64,000 nt of DNA. Origin: Falsochrobactrum tianjinense. GTDB lineage: Bacteria > Pseudomonadota > Alphaproteobacteria > Rhizobiales > Rhizobiaceae. Under the pieces are notes generated by a model, which was not told the origin of the DNA, searched no databases, and saw only the letters and a program-made list of their open reading frames with translations. Positions 18,526 to 27,690 of this stretch are shown piece by piece. The first letter of the stretch is position 1. Every line of letters starts with the position of its first letter. The stretch is from the NCBI RefSeq assembly GCF_019100495.1, contig NZ_JAHRVA010000001.1:874597-938596 (forward strand), given 5' to 3'. The position numbers and the translations under genes were made by a program.

Positions 18526-19146
18526 GTGTACTCAGCCGCTCTTTCCGGGTTTCTTCTTGGCGCGTCGCTTATCATCGCCATCGGCGCGCAAAATGCGTTC
18601 ATCCTGCGTCAGGGGCTGTTGCGCCAGCATGTTTTTATTCTGTGTCTGATTTGCGCGCTGTCCGACGCCCTGCTCATAGTGGCCGGTGTTGCGGGGCTTG
18701 GAACGCTGATCGCGCAATCGCCCAGGCTCATTTCTTTCGTCACTCTGGCGGGTGCGGCTTTTCTGTTCTGGTATGCGTCGGTGGCCTTTCGCCGCGCATT
18801 CCATCCGGAAGCCATGCAGGTCAGATCGAACGGTAGTGTGAGCTTGAAAGCAGCGGTTGCAACCTGTCTGGCGCTGACTTTCCTTAATCCCCATGTCTAT
18901 CTCGACACGGTGGTATTGCTTGGCAGCCTGTCAGCCCGCTTCGAGGGTTTTGCCCGCGCTGTCTATGCCGCAGGCGCGGTAACTGCATCATTCGTGTGGT
19001 TTTTCTTGCTTGGCTATGGCGCGCGGCTATTACAGCCCGTCTTCGCCAGGCCTGCCGCCTGGCGCGTGCTCGATTGCATCATCGGCGTGGTGATGGCGCT
19101 GATCGGCATCAGCCTTTTAGTGCGTTTTTTTAATCGAATCTTTTAA
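18526..19146 (+). CDS. LysE/ArgO family amino-acid exporter
   Basis: The 206-residue membrane protein has about six hydrophobic segments and the family opening GASLIIAIGAQNAFILRQG. LysE/ArgO exporters move lysine, arginine or similar compounds out of the cell. The start is GTG at 18526; GGGGAA lies upstream. It follows the SRAP gene by 29 bases and may be cotranscribed. Its 3-prime end overlaps a small convergent gene. Confidence 0.9.
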   Translation: MYSAALSGFLLGASLIIAIGAQNAFILRQGLLRQHVFILCLICALSDALLIVAGVAGLGTLIAQSPRLISFVTLAGAAFLFWYASVAFRRAFHPEAMQVRSNGSVSLKAAVATCLALTFLNPHVYLDTVVLLGSLSARFEGFARAVYAAGAVTASFVWFFLLGYGARLLQPVFARPAAWRVLDCIIGVVMALIGISLLVRFFNRIF

Positions 19147-19297
19147 TCGCCAGGATCGAGCGGCGATGATTGTCGTTGCGCGCTTTGCCCTTGCGATCTG
19201 TCTTGTTCAGCAGGGCGGCAACCAGAACGGCGGGTCCGATTTCGCGATATTGGCTGATCAGTTGATCTTGTCGCGGTTGCGGTTGATTTTTAGGCAT
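19130..19297 (-). CDS. Small basic hypothetical protein
   Basis: The 55-residue reading frame (MPKNQPQPRQDQ...IKRFD) is preceded by GATGAGGATGG, a fair ribosome site. It is rich in Arg, Lys, Asn and Gln and carries one short hydrophobic stretch (GPAVLVAALL). It overlaps the 3-prime end of the convergent exporter gene by 17 bases. I do not recognise the family. Confidence 0.5.
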   Translation of the reverse strand: MPKNQPQPRQDQLISQYREIGPAVLVAALLNKTDRKGKARNDNHRRSILAIKRFD

Positions 19298-19680
19298 TGG
19301 TCCATCCTCATCCAAAATGTACCTCACTATTTTGTGATGGATTGAGACGGAATGAAGGCTGATTGAGGCCGGTTTTACGGTATTCCGGTTAACGCTCTTC
19401 AAGATCTGGAAGGGTTGTAAAAATGCCACAGAAAAATCGGGGTAAATCCACCATTGCGAACGGGCTCTTCTAAAAGTCCTTGACGTGAGCGGTTGGGGTG
19501 GGGATAAGTGGCCGCATGAAAATGCCGACCGCAATCATTTGTACTGGTTCGATTATTATAGGCTAGCAGCTTGCTGGCCCGGCCGTTTTCGTCTCCCCTC
19601 GCATAAACAGGATGATAACGCCCCGGCCAGTCGGCTGTGGTTTTTCGTACCCGTATTTTCAGGCCTTTTGGGGAATTAGA
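19298..19680. other. Intergenic region upstream of cysS
   Basis: This 383-base stretch holds no supported gene. It should contain the cysS promoter and leader. A 16-codon frame at about 19423 has no credible ribosome site. Confidence 0.5.
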
Positions 19681-21198
19681 ATGGCTGATGCGCCGCAACT
19701 CCGTCTCTACAATACGCTGACCCGCACCAAGGAGGATTTCGCACCCCTCGATGCGAATAATGTGCGCATGTATGTCTGCGGCCCGACTGTTTATGACCAT
19801 GCCCATATCGGCAATGCGCGGCCGGTGATCGTATTTGACGTGTTGTTTCGCCTGCTGCGCCATGTCTATGGCGCGGAGCACGTCGTTTACGCCCGTAACA
19901 TTACTGACGTCGACGACAAGATCAATGCGCGTGCGGCTCGCGATTATCCGGACTTGCCGTTCAACGAGGCGATCCGCAAAGTCACTGAAAGCACCAATGC
20001 GCAGTTTCAAGCCGATGCGAGTGCGCTCGGCAATTTGCACCCGACCGTGCAGCCGCGCGCAACCGAACATATGGATGAAATGCGCGCGCTCATCGACCGG
20101 CTCGTGCAGCGCGGCGTCGCCTATGTCGCGGAAGATCATGTGCTGTTTTCCCCATCGACAATGAATACGCGCAAGGGGCCGCGTTATGGTGCGCTTGCGC
20201 GCCGTTCGCTCGATGAAATGTTAGCAGGTGCACGCGTAGATGTGGCGTCTTACAAGCGCGACGAAATGGACTTTGTGCTGTGGAAACCGTCGAAGAAAGA
20301 TGAGCCGGGCTGGCCGTCCCCGGCGGGAATTCAGACGTTAGGCCGCCCCGGCTGGCATATCGAGTGCTCGGCCATGTCGATGGCGAAGCTCCTGGAGCCA
20401 TTTGGCGGCGGTCTGAAATGCGACGATCCGGAAAAGAACCAGTTCGACATTCATGGCGGCGGTATTGATCTGGTCTTTCCACATCATGAAAACGAGATCG
20501 CCCAGTCCTGCTGTGCCCTTGATACAGAGCGGATGGCCCGTGTCTGGATGCATAATGGTTTTCTGCAAGTCGAAGGGCAGAAGATGTCGAAGTCTCTCGG
20601 CAATTTCATCACCATTCGCGACGTACTCGATAAGGGCCTGCCGCAGCTTGACGATTGGAACGATAATTCCATCCGTGACCGTTGGGTGGGGCTGGCGGCT
20701 CGCCTGTCCATGTTGCAAACCCATTATCGCGAGCCGATCAACTGGACGGGGCAACGTCTGGCGGAATCTGCGGAAGAGTTGCATCGATGGTATGGCCTCC
20801 TGCGAGACGAAGGCTTCGCTTCGCCACAGCAGGTTTCTGCGGATCATGAAGCGGTCGCGGCATTGGCGGACGATCTCAATACCTGGGCTGCGATTACCGC
20901 GCTACGAAAAGCCTTCAAGACGAAGGACACTGCGGTACTGGGCGAAGGCATGGCGCTTCTGGGCTTGCTCGATCCCTATTTCATGGCGGTCTCCGACCTG
21001 CCCATCTTCGCGAAGGTGGCCGTGGACAGAGAGGTGATTGAAGCGCGCATTAGCGAGCGTCTGCATTTCATCGCCGAGAAGAACTGGGCGGAAGCTGACC
21101 GCATTCGTGATGAGCTTCTTGGAAAAGGAGTGCAGTTGAAAGACGGCAAGGACCCTGCGACCGGCGAACGCGTCACGACTTGGGATGTGGTAAGCTGA
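19681..21198 (+). CDS. cysS: Cysteinyl-tRNA synthetase
   Basis: The 505-residue class I synthetase charges tRNA-Cys. The zinc-site Cys33 lies in [15 protein letters not shown], where HIGN (42-45) is the HIGH box, and the KMSKS loop reads KMSKSLGN. The C-terminal DALR and anticodon-binding domains are present. GGGGAAT lies before the ATG at 19681; the open frame upstream lacks similarity. Confidence 0.97.
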   Translation: MADAPQLRLYNTLTRTKEDFAPLDANNVRMYVCGPTVYDHAHIGNARPVIVFDVLFRLLRHVYGAEHVVYARNITDVDDKINARAARDYPDLPFNEAIRKVTESTNAQFQADASALGNLHPTVQPRATEHMDEMRALIDRLVQRGVAYVAEDHVLFSPSTMNTRKGPRYGALARRSLDEMLAGARVDVASYKRDEMDFVLWKPSKKDEPGWPSPAGIQTLGRPGWHIECSAMSMAKLLEPFGGGLKCDDPEKNQFDIHGGGIDLVFPHHENEIAQSCCALDTERMARVWMHNGFLQVEGQKMSKSLGNFITIRDVLDKGLPQLDDWNDNSIRDRWVGLAARLSMLQTHYREPINWTGQRLAESAEELHRWYGLLRDEGFASPQQVSADHEAVAALADDLNTWAAITALRKAFKTKDTAVLGEGMALLGLLDPYFMAVSDLPIFAKVAVDREVIEARISERLHFIAEKNWAEADRIRDELLGKGVQLKDGKDPATGERVTTWDVVS

Positions 21199-21225
21199 TA
21201 GCAGCCGACAAGAGGGAAGGATGCC

Positions 21226-21708
21226 ATGACTCTTGATAACAAGCCGCTTTATAGCGGCGGATGCCAATGCGGTGCGGTGCGTTTTCGTATCGAGGGCGCG
21301 TTGGGTTCCGCCTCGATCTGCCATTGCCGCATGTGCCAGAAAGCATTCGGCAGCTTTTATGCGCCGCTGGTTTCCATTCGGGAAGCAAAGCTTAAATGGA
21401 CGCGCAATGAGCCGAAGCGCTTTCAATCCTCTAATCATGTCAGGCGCGGGTTTTGCGCCGAATGCGGCACGCCGCTCACTTACGAAGCGCCGGATGGCGT
21501 TGCGCTGGCGATTGGTGCCTTCGACAATCCGGAAGCGATTGGGCCGGTCATTCAATGGGGGGTCGAAAAGAAGCTTCCCTATGTCGACGGTCTCGCAAAA
21601 TTGCCTGGTTGGGAAACCGAGCGCGATCCAGAGAGCATCGAATTCATAAGAACCATGGTTTCCTACCAGCATCCCGACCACGATACGGACAATTGGCAGA
21701 AGCCATAA
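21226..21708 (+). CDS. GFA family protein (CENP-V/GFA domain)
   Basis: The 160-residue protein has the zinc ligands of the GFA fold: GGCQCGAVRF, CHCRMCQKAFG and FCAECGTPL. The founding member was named for glutathione-dependent formaldehyde activation, but most homologues have unknown substrates. It follows cysS by 27 bases and is followed 35 bases later by cimA, so the three may share a transcript. Confidence 0.88.
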   Translation: MTLDNKPLYSGGCQCGAVRFRIEGALGSASICHCRMCQKAFGSFYAPLVSIREAKLKWTRNEPKRFQSSNHVRRGFCAECGTPLTYEAPDGVALAIGAFDNPEAIGPVIQWGVEKKLPYVDGLAKLPGWETERDPESIEFIRTMVSYQHPDHDTDNWQKP

Positions 21709-21743
21709 ATACTCAAGCAGACATCCACCGACAGGCAGGCAAA

Positions 21744-23357
21744 ATGACACGCGAGCGCATCTATGTTTATGATACGACTTTAAGGGATGGACAGCAAACA
21801 CCCGGCGTTGACTTCTCGGTCGAGGACAAGAAAGCGATTGTCGGACTGCTTGAAGAATTGGGCGTCGATTATATCGAGGGTGGCTATCCCGGCGCCAATC
21901 CCACCGATACGGCCTTTTTTAGGCAGCGCCGAACAACGCGAGCGAGATTCACGGCCTTCGGCATGACCAAGCGGGCCGGAGTTTCCGCTTCCAATGATCC
22001 GGGACTTGTGACCTTGTTGCAGGCGTCGAGCGACGCGATCTGTTTTGTCGCCAAAAGCTGGGATTACCATGTGCGTCTGGCGCTTGGATGCACCAATGAG
22101 GAAAATCTCGAATCCATCACCGCTTCCGTTACCGCCGCCCGCATGGCAGGGCGCGAGGCACTGGTCGATTGCGAGCATTTTTTCGATGGTTACAAGGCAA
22201 ACCCTGATTACGCACTGGCCTGCGTAAAGACCGCCTATGCGGCAGGCGCGCGCTGGGTAGTACTGTGCGACACCAATGGCGGCACGCAGCCTTCCGAAAT
22301 CGCCAGCATCGTCAAAGCGGTGTGTGCTGTCGTACCGGGCGAAAACCTTGGCATTCATGCCCATAACGATACGGAACAGGCGGTTGCCGTCTCCCTGGCA
22401 GCCATTGACGCCGGGGTGCGCCATGTGCAGGGAACGCTGAATGGAATTGGCGAGCGCTGCGGCAACGCCAATCTCGTATCCCTGATCCCCACACTGGCGC
22501 TCAAGCCCTATTGGGCGGATCGTTTCGAACTGGGGGTTTCGGCAGAGGGATTGAAGGCGATCACGCGTATTTCGCGCGCTTTCGACGATATTCTTAACCG
22601 CGCGCCCGCTGAGCAGACACCTTATGCTGGCGCGTCGGCCTTCGCCACCAAGGCGGGCATTCATGCCTCGGCGCTTCTCAAGGAACCGCAGACTTACGAA
22701 CATATTCCGCCGGAAACGGTCGGCAATAGCCGCCGTGTCATGGTGTCCGATCAGGGTGGAAAGTCGAACTTCATCGCTGAACTGGAGCGGCGCGGCATTC
22801 ACGTAGCCAAGAACGATGCTCGCCTTGATGCGCTGATCATGCTGGTCAAGGAGCGTGAAGCGGAAGGTTATGCCTATGAAGGGGCGGATGCGAGTTTCGA
22901 GCTTCTGGCGCGCAACATGCTCAGTCCGCAGCCGGAATTCTTCAGGGTGGATTCGTTCCGCTGCCTGGTTGAGCGCCGGTTCGATGTCAATGGCATGCTG
23001 AAGACGGTTTCGGAGGCGGTAGTCAAGGTTGAGGTAGATGGCGAGATGCATATGTCGGTTGCGGAAGGTCACGGCCCGGTCAATGCGCTGGATATCGCAC
23101 TGCGCAAGGATCTTGGTCGCTATCAGGAAGAAATCGAGGATCTTGAACTGGTTGACTTCAAGGTGCGCATTCTCAACGGCGGCACGGCGGCGATTACCCG
23201 CGTACTCATCGAATCGGGCGACGCAACCGGCACGCGCTGGCGCACTGTGGGCGTCTCCGACAATATTATCGATGCATCCTTTCAGGCGCTGATGGACTCC
23301 ATCAATTACAAGCTGATGAAAAACCGGTCTCTGGCCGGGCTTGTGGCGGCGGAATAG
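21744..23357 (+). CDS. cimA: Citramalate synthase (CimA/IPMS family)
   Basis: The 537-residue enzyme condenses pyruvate and acetyl-CoA to citramalate, a route to 2-oxobutanoate for isoleucine. The signature YDTTLRDGQQTPGV near the N-terminus, the IHAHNDTEQAVA metal-binding motif (HxH), and the NGIGERCGN active-site loop are present. A C-terminal LeuA dimer/allosteric domain (about 395-530) follows. The longer open frame from 21453 overlaps the GFA gene and is not supported. 2-isopropylmalate synthase is less likely because the length and N-terminus fit the CimA branch. Confidence 0.9.
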   Translation: MTRERIYVYDTTLRDGQQTPGVDFSVEDKKAIVGLLEELGVDYIEGGYPGANPTDTAFFRQRRTTRARFTAFGMTKRAGVSASNDPGLVTLLQASSDAICFVAKSWDYHVRLALGCTNEENLESITASVTAARMAGREALVDCEHFFDGYKANPDYALACVKTAYAAGARWVVLCDTNGGTQPSEIASIVKAVCAVVPGENLGIHAHNDTEQAVAVSLAAIDAGVRHVQGTLNGIGERCGNANLVSLIPTLALKPYWADRFELGVSAEGLKAITRISRAFDDILNRAPAEQTPYAGASAFATKAGIHASALLKEPQTYEHIPPETVGNSRRVMVSDQGGKSNFIAELERRGIHVAKNDARLDALIMLVKEREAEGYAYEGADASFELLARNMLSPQPEFFRVDSFRCLVERRFDVNGMLKTVSEAVVKVEVDGEMHMSVAEGHGPVNALDIALRKDLGRYQEEIEDLELVDFKVRILNGGTAAITRVLIESGDATGTRWRTVGVSDNIIDASFQALMDSINYKLMKNRSLAGLVAAE

Positions 23358-23492
23358 TCGCTTCAATCACGCTAATTGATGCTTTGATCAGTTTAATTGA
23401 ATGGATTTTATCAATCGCTGAGCGCATAGCATACTCAATATGGTATTCGAAGTTTCGGCTTTCCGAGAGCCGGATTCAATGCGGAGATGGAA

Positions 23493-24419
23493 ATGACCGA
23501 GCAGACCTTGTCCGGGGCCCGCCTTTCGGACGGGGCGCGGGGCTTTTTGATGGCGCTGGGTGCCTATGGGCTTTGGGGTGCGCTGCCATTCTATCTCAAG
23601 GCACTTTCTCACGTACCTGCTATCGAAGTCGTGGCGCATCGCATTGTCTGGTCTGTGCCTGTCGCACTGCTACTTCTGGTGTTGCTGGGACAGTTTAAGG
23701 GTATTTTCACAACCCTGCGCCAGCCACGCATGCTGGCTATGGCGGCGCTGACAGCGACGCTCGTCTCGGTCAATTGGACGGTTTACATCTGGGCGGTGGC
23801 TCATGATCAGGTTATGGCGACGGCGCTCGGCTATTATATCGGTCCCTTGGTCAACGTGGTTCTGGGCGGCCTTTTTCTTGGAGAACGTTTGAGCAAGACG
23901 CAATATATAGCGGTGGGCTTTGCCTTTGCGGCAGTGCTGCTTCTGACATTAGAGGCCGGGGGACTGCCCTGGATATCGATCGTCCTGCCGGTGACGTTCG
24001 GGCTTTATGGGTTCTTCCGTAAGTCTCTGCCGATGCCGGCCTTACAGGGCTTCACGCTTGAAGTGCTGATCCTTGGTATTCCCGCGCTCGCCTACATTCT
24101 ATGGCTGGGCGCGAATGGGCAGGATCATTTCGTCGCCGGTTCGTCATCCGATATTTCGCTACTGTTGCTTGCCGGTCCGCTTACTGCCATTCCGCTCATT
24201 CTTTATGCGGGCGGCGCGAAACTGCTGCGTTATACGACGCTGGGGCTGATGCAATATATGACGCCGACGATGCTGTTTCTGTTTGCGATCTTCATTTTTA
24301 ATGAGCCGTTCTCGACGGCACAGCTTGGTGCATTCGTGCTGATCTGGACGGGGCTTGCGCTTTATACCTGGTCGATGGTTCGGGAGCATCGCCGTAACCG
24401 GATACGGGTAGAGAAGTAA
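23493..24419 (+). CDS. rarD: RarD/EamA family transporter
   Basis: The 308-residue inner-membrane protein has about ten hydrophobic segments and the RarD opening LMALGAYGLWGALPFYLKALSH with EVVAHRIVWS. RarD proteins belong to the drug/metabolite transporter superfamily; RarD was named for chloramphenicol sensitivity but the substrate is unknown. The ATG at 23493 has GGAGATGG upstream; an ATG at 23487 is in the same frame. Confidence 0.9.
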   Translation: MTEQTLSGARLSDGARGFLMALGAYGLWGALPFYLKALSHVPAIEVVAHRIVWSVPVALLLLVLLGQFKGIFTTLRQPRMLAMAALTATLVSVNWTVYIWAVAHDQVMATALGYYIGPLVNVVLGGLFLGERLSKTQYIAVGFAFAAVLLLTLEAGGLPWISIVLPVTFGLYGFFRKSLPMPALQGFTLEVLILGIPALAYILWLGANGQDHFVAGSSSDISLLLLAGPLTAIPLILYAGGAKLLRYTTLGLMQYMTPTMLFLFAIFIFNEPFSTAQLGAFVLIWTGLALYTWSMVREHRRNRIRVEK

Positions 24420-24424
24420 ATTTC

Positions 24425-24530
24425 AGAGTGGTTCTGGTTTTGACGGAATCATTGAAACCGCTCTATCTATTTGTTTTTATACATTTCCAGCAAAACCGTT
24501 TCACGCTTTTGCTGGAAATGCTCTAGTGCT
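24425..24530. repeat. Dispersed palindromic repeat, full copy, reverse orientation
   Basis: Read on the minus strand it begins AGAGCATTTCCAGCAAAAGC, then AACGGTTTTG, AAAAACAAATAGATAGAGCGG and ends AACCAGAACCACTCT. The ATTTCCAGCAAAA and TTTTGCTGGAAAT arms (24483-24521 region) form a perfect 13-bp hairpin. It lies between the convergent rarD and ksgA genes and may also end transcription. Confidence 0.7.
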
Positions 24531-24545
24531 CTGACAATTTGAAAT

Positions 24546-25367
24546 TTATACGGTGGCCAACGCCACGAATTCCGCAACGTTGAGCGTCTCGGCGCGGCGG
24601 GTTCCGTCAATACCGGTTTTTTCCAGCAATTGCGCGCCGCCAACCGGCTTGAGGCTCTGACGCAGCATCTTGCGGCGCTGACCGAATGCGGCTTGCGTTA
24701 TCTGGCCCAGCCTTGCCGCGCGGCAAGGCAAAGGCTCCTCGCGTGGTACGATATGCACGACCGACGACGTGACCTTGGGGGGCGGCGTGAATGCCTGCGG
24801 CGGTACGTCGAATAGGATTCTCGCCTGCGCGCGCCATCCCGCCAGCACGCCCAACCGCCCATAATGGGTGCTTCCGGGCGCCGCTACGATGCGTTCGGCG
24901 ACTTCCCTTTGAAACATCAGCGTCATGGATGCATAGAAAGGTGGCCATGGCTCGGTCAGCAACCAGTTGAGCAGTAATTGCGTGCCGACATTGTAGGGCA
25001 GATTGGCAATGATACGCGGCTTTGGCCCATCAGGGAAAAGTGCTGCAAAATCCTGCTCAAGTGCATCGCCTGCAATGATCCGCAGCCGTCCCGGATAATA
25101 GGCTTCGATTTCCGCCAGAGCGTCAAGGCAGCGTTCGTCCCGTTCGATCGCCGTCACATAAGCGCCTTGTGCGAGAAGGGCGCGGGTGAGCCCGCCTGGA
25201 CCGGGGCCGACCTCGATTACCGGCTGATCCTGAAGGTTGCCCGCCTGTCGGGCGATTTTGGAGGTCAGATTCAGATCGAACAGAAAATTCTGGCCCAGTG
25301 ATTTTTTTGGCATCAAATCATGCTGTTCGATGACCTCGCGTAGCGGGGGGAGACTATCGATGCTCAT
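24546..25367 (-). CDS. rsmA: 16S rRNA dimethyladenosine transferase
   Basis: The 273-residue enzyme (KsgA) dimethylates two adjacent adenines near the 3-prime end of 16S rRNA. The [10 protein letters not shown] opening, SAM motif [16 protein letters not shown], and catalytic NLPYNVG (N-L-P-Y) are present. Its ATG overlaps the pdxA stop by 4 bases, so it is translationally coupled within lptFGD-surA-pdxA-ksgA. Confidence 0.96.
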   Translation of the reverse strand: MSIDSLPPLREVIEQHDLMPKKSLGQNFLFDLNLTSKIARQAGNLQDQPVIEVGPGPGGLTRALLAQGAYVTAIERDERCLDALAEIEAYYPGRLRIIAGDALEQDFAALFPDGPKPRIIANLPYNVGTQLLLNWLLTEPWPPFYASMTLMFQREVAERIVAAPGSTHYGRLGVLAGWRAQARILFDVPPQAFTPPPKVTSSVVHIVPREEPLPCRAARLGQITQAAFGQRRKMLRQSLKPVGGAQLLEKTGIDGTRRAETLNVAEFVALATV

Positions 25368-26395
25368 GATCTGTGCCCCGCGGTGTTTTCCGCCAGCTTG
25401 TCCGCAAGGCGGATGGAAGAAATCAGGCTATCCGGTCGTGCAATGCCCTTGCCTGCAATATCGAAAGCGGTGCCGTGGTCGGGTGAAGTCCGGATGAAAG
25501 GCAGGCCAAGTGTTACATTGACGGTTTCGTCAAAGGCCAGCGCCTTGGCGGGAATCAGCGCCTGATCGTGATACATGCAAATAGCGACATCATAAGTGGC
25601 GCGCGCTGGCGCATGAAACATCGTGTCCGCTGGCAGCGGACCCCAGGCATTGATGCCTTCGCGCTGTAACTCTTCGATGGCTGGACGGATGATGGCGTCA
25701 TCCTCCTTGCCGAGTGCGCCGCCTTCGCCCGCATGGGGATTAAGACCGGAAATCGCAAGGCGAGGGGAGGCAATACCAAAACGCTCTTTCAGTTCCCGTG
25801 CGGTGATGCGCGAGACCTCAAGGATAGCCTGTCTGGTGAGGGCCGATGACACCTGCGCCAGGGGAATATGGATCGTCACCGGTACAGCGCGCAGTTGCGG
25901 TCCAGCAAGCATCATGATGGGGGTGACGGTCCGGCCCAGATAACCGCTTGCCAGTTCCGCAAGGAATTCTGTATGGCCGGGGTGGCAAAAGCCCGCCTCA
26001 TAGAGCGGCTTCTTGGCAATCGGGCAAGTGACGACTGCCGAAGATTCACCGCGCAATGTCAGGGCTACGGCCCGTTCGATCGCCTCTATGGTTCCGGCTG
26101 CGTTTTCCGGCAATGGCGTGCCGGGGCTTTCTTTATGGCTGTTGGCAAGCGGCAAGACCGGAAGTTGCTGCGTTAAAATTTGGGTAGCTTCCGATGCTGT
26201 GTTTATGGTGTAAATTGGCACTTCGAGGCCAAGATGACGCGCCCGTGCAGCCAACTGATCCGGATCTGCGATCAGCATAAAAGGCGGCAGCGCAAGTTCA
26301 GCACGCTTCAACCATGCCGTGAGCGCAACATCAGGCCCGATGCCCGAAGGGTCGCCAATGCTAACGGCGAGCGGAAGAACAGGCTGGGCGCTCAT
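25364..26395 (-). CDS. pdxA: 4-hydroxythreonine-4-phosphate dehydrogenase
   Basis: The 343-residue enzyme works in the DXP-dependent pyridoxal phosphate pathway. Family motifs include [12 protein letters not shown] near the start, [19 protein letters not shown] and [10 protein letters not shown], the last two with metal-binding His residues. I chose the ATG at 26395 from similarity; an in-frame ATG at 26443 adds 16 residues. It is coupled to ksgA downstream and follows the surA-like gene. Confidence 0.95.
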   Translation of the reverse strand: MSAQPVLPLAVSIGDPSGIGPDVALTAWLKRAELALPPFMLIADPDQLAARARHLGLEVPIYTINTASEATQILTQQLPVLPLANSHKESPGTPLPENAAGTIEAIERAVALTLRGESSAVVTCPIAKKPLYEAGFCHPGHTEFLAELASGYLGRTVTPIMMLAGPQLRAVPVTIHIPLAQVSSALTRQAILEVSRITARELKERFGIASPRLAISGLNPHAGEGGALGKEDDAIIRPAIEELQREGINAWGPLPADTMFHAPARATYDVAICMYHDQALIPAKALAFDETVNVTLGLPFIRTSPDHGTAFDIAGKGIARPDSLISSIRLADKLAENTAGHRS

Positions 26396-26481
26396 TGGGT
26401 TTCTCGGCTGGTCAGGAGCAAGGAGGTGTCGACCTCCATTCATAGATCTGAAATAACGCTGCGCGGTTCCGGCAGCATATA

Positions 26482-27447
26482 TTAGCGATTTACAATGGTG
26501 GCCTTCTCACGAAGTTCCTGCAAGTATTTCTTGCTCATATCCTCGGCCTTTTTTTCCTGTCCGGCTTCGGAATCTATGCCTTCCATGGAGAAGACGAGCT
26601 GGGCGACACGGTCGTCCGATACCTGACGGGTTCCGCAAACGGCGAGGAACTCGACGCCCTTTTCCGTATCATGTGGCGGCGTGGTGCGGTTGACGCCGGT
26701 GGCCTTGACGTCCTTGGACCATTCGCCTGGAAGCTGTTGCTCGATGATGCGGCCAAGATCGCGCACAGTAACGTCGATTATGCCCTTGGCCTGCTGGCGA
26801 GTATTGTCGCAAGTCTGGAAGCGCGAGCGCAGGGCATTCGCCTCCTGACGGCGCTTGGCAAGTGTGCCGGGGGAGCGTTTGGCAGCAGGAACGACAAAGA
26901 TGACCTGTTGCAAGTGGTATTCGGTGGCGACAGGTTTTTTGCCGCCATCCTTGAGCATGCGCTGCACGGCTTCCTGCTCGCTGATCATCCCGGAGGAACG
27001 GAAACGCGTGCTCACGAGCCGCCCCCATCCCATCTGGACCATGATGAATTTCTTGAAGTGATCGGGTGTGATTCCAGCTTGATTCATGAGCTGGTTAAGC
27101 TGCGTCACGCTCATCTTGTTGCGCGTCGCAAAACCCGCATAGGCCTGATCCACTTCCTGATCGGAAATATTGATGCCGCGCGTTTTCATCTCCACGCGCT
27201 TGAGCATTTCGTCCGTCAATTCCTGCCGAGCGGTCTGGTTGAGATTGCCGCCCTTGCGTTGTAGTTTGAGAAAAGCCACGCGGCGCTGGATATCGCCCGT
27301 GGTGATTGCATTGCCGGAAACAATGATCTTGACCTCTGTCCCGCCGCTCGCCGCGAAAGCCGGGCTAAGTGTCGCAGTCGTTCCAAGCGCCGTCAGGCAC
27401 ACCGCAGCGCCCAGCATGGAGGCGAAAAGAGGTCTTGCAAACATCAT
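26482..27447 (-). CDS. surA: SurA-type periplasmic chaperone/peptidyl-prolyl isomerase
   Basis: The 321-residue protein has a signal peptide (about 1-32, ending SPAFAAS), a SurA N-terminal chaperone domain (about 40-165) and a region resembling a parvulin domain (about 170-280, [12 protein letters not shown]). SurA helps outer-membrane proteins, including LptD, fold in the periplasm. It is shorter than E. coli SurA (about 430) and seems to carry one isomerase-like domain rather than two. Position directly after lptD supports the assignment. Confidence 0.82.
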   Translation of the reverse strand: MMFARPLFASMLGAAVCLTALGTTATLSPAFAASGGTEVKIIVSGNAITTGDIQRRVAFLKLQRKGGNLNQTARQELTDEMLKRVEMKTRGINISDQEVDQAYAGFATRNKMSVTQLNQLMNQAGITPDHFKKFIMVQMGWGRLVSTRFRSSGMISEQEAVQRMLKDGGKKPVATEYHLQQVIFVVPAAKRSPGTLAKRRQEANALRSRFQTCDNTRQQAKGIIDVTVRDLGRIIEQQLPGEWSKDVKATGVNRTTPPHDTEKGVEFLAVCGTRQVSDDRVAQLVFSMEGIDSEAGQEKKAEDMSKKYLQELREKATIVNR

Positions 27448-27690
27448 CTTTCTTTCCCGATTCCTTCAGGTCGGCAAATACGAGGCTTTACCGGATGTGT
27501 TTAGTTCTGGTTGGTCGATGCCACACTATTATTATAGGCCGGATACGTCGAAAACCAACCCTGTCTTGATGCTTGTATAGATTAGCCAGTGCGGCGAAAC
27601 AATGACCCTTTGGTATTTTACCAGTACAGGAAAGGCGACCTCAACGAGAGAAAGATCGGTCACAATGGATTATGCCCGCTCTTTCAGGTA

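Noticed and set aside
21780-23366. A 528-codon minus-strand frame opposite cimA
   Set aside because: The plus-strand frame has strong CimA motifs; the other strand is a codon-bias shadow.
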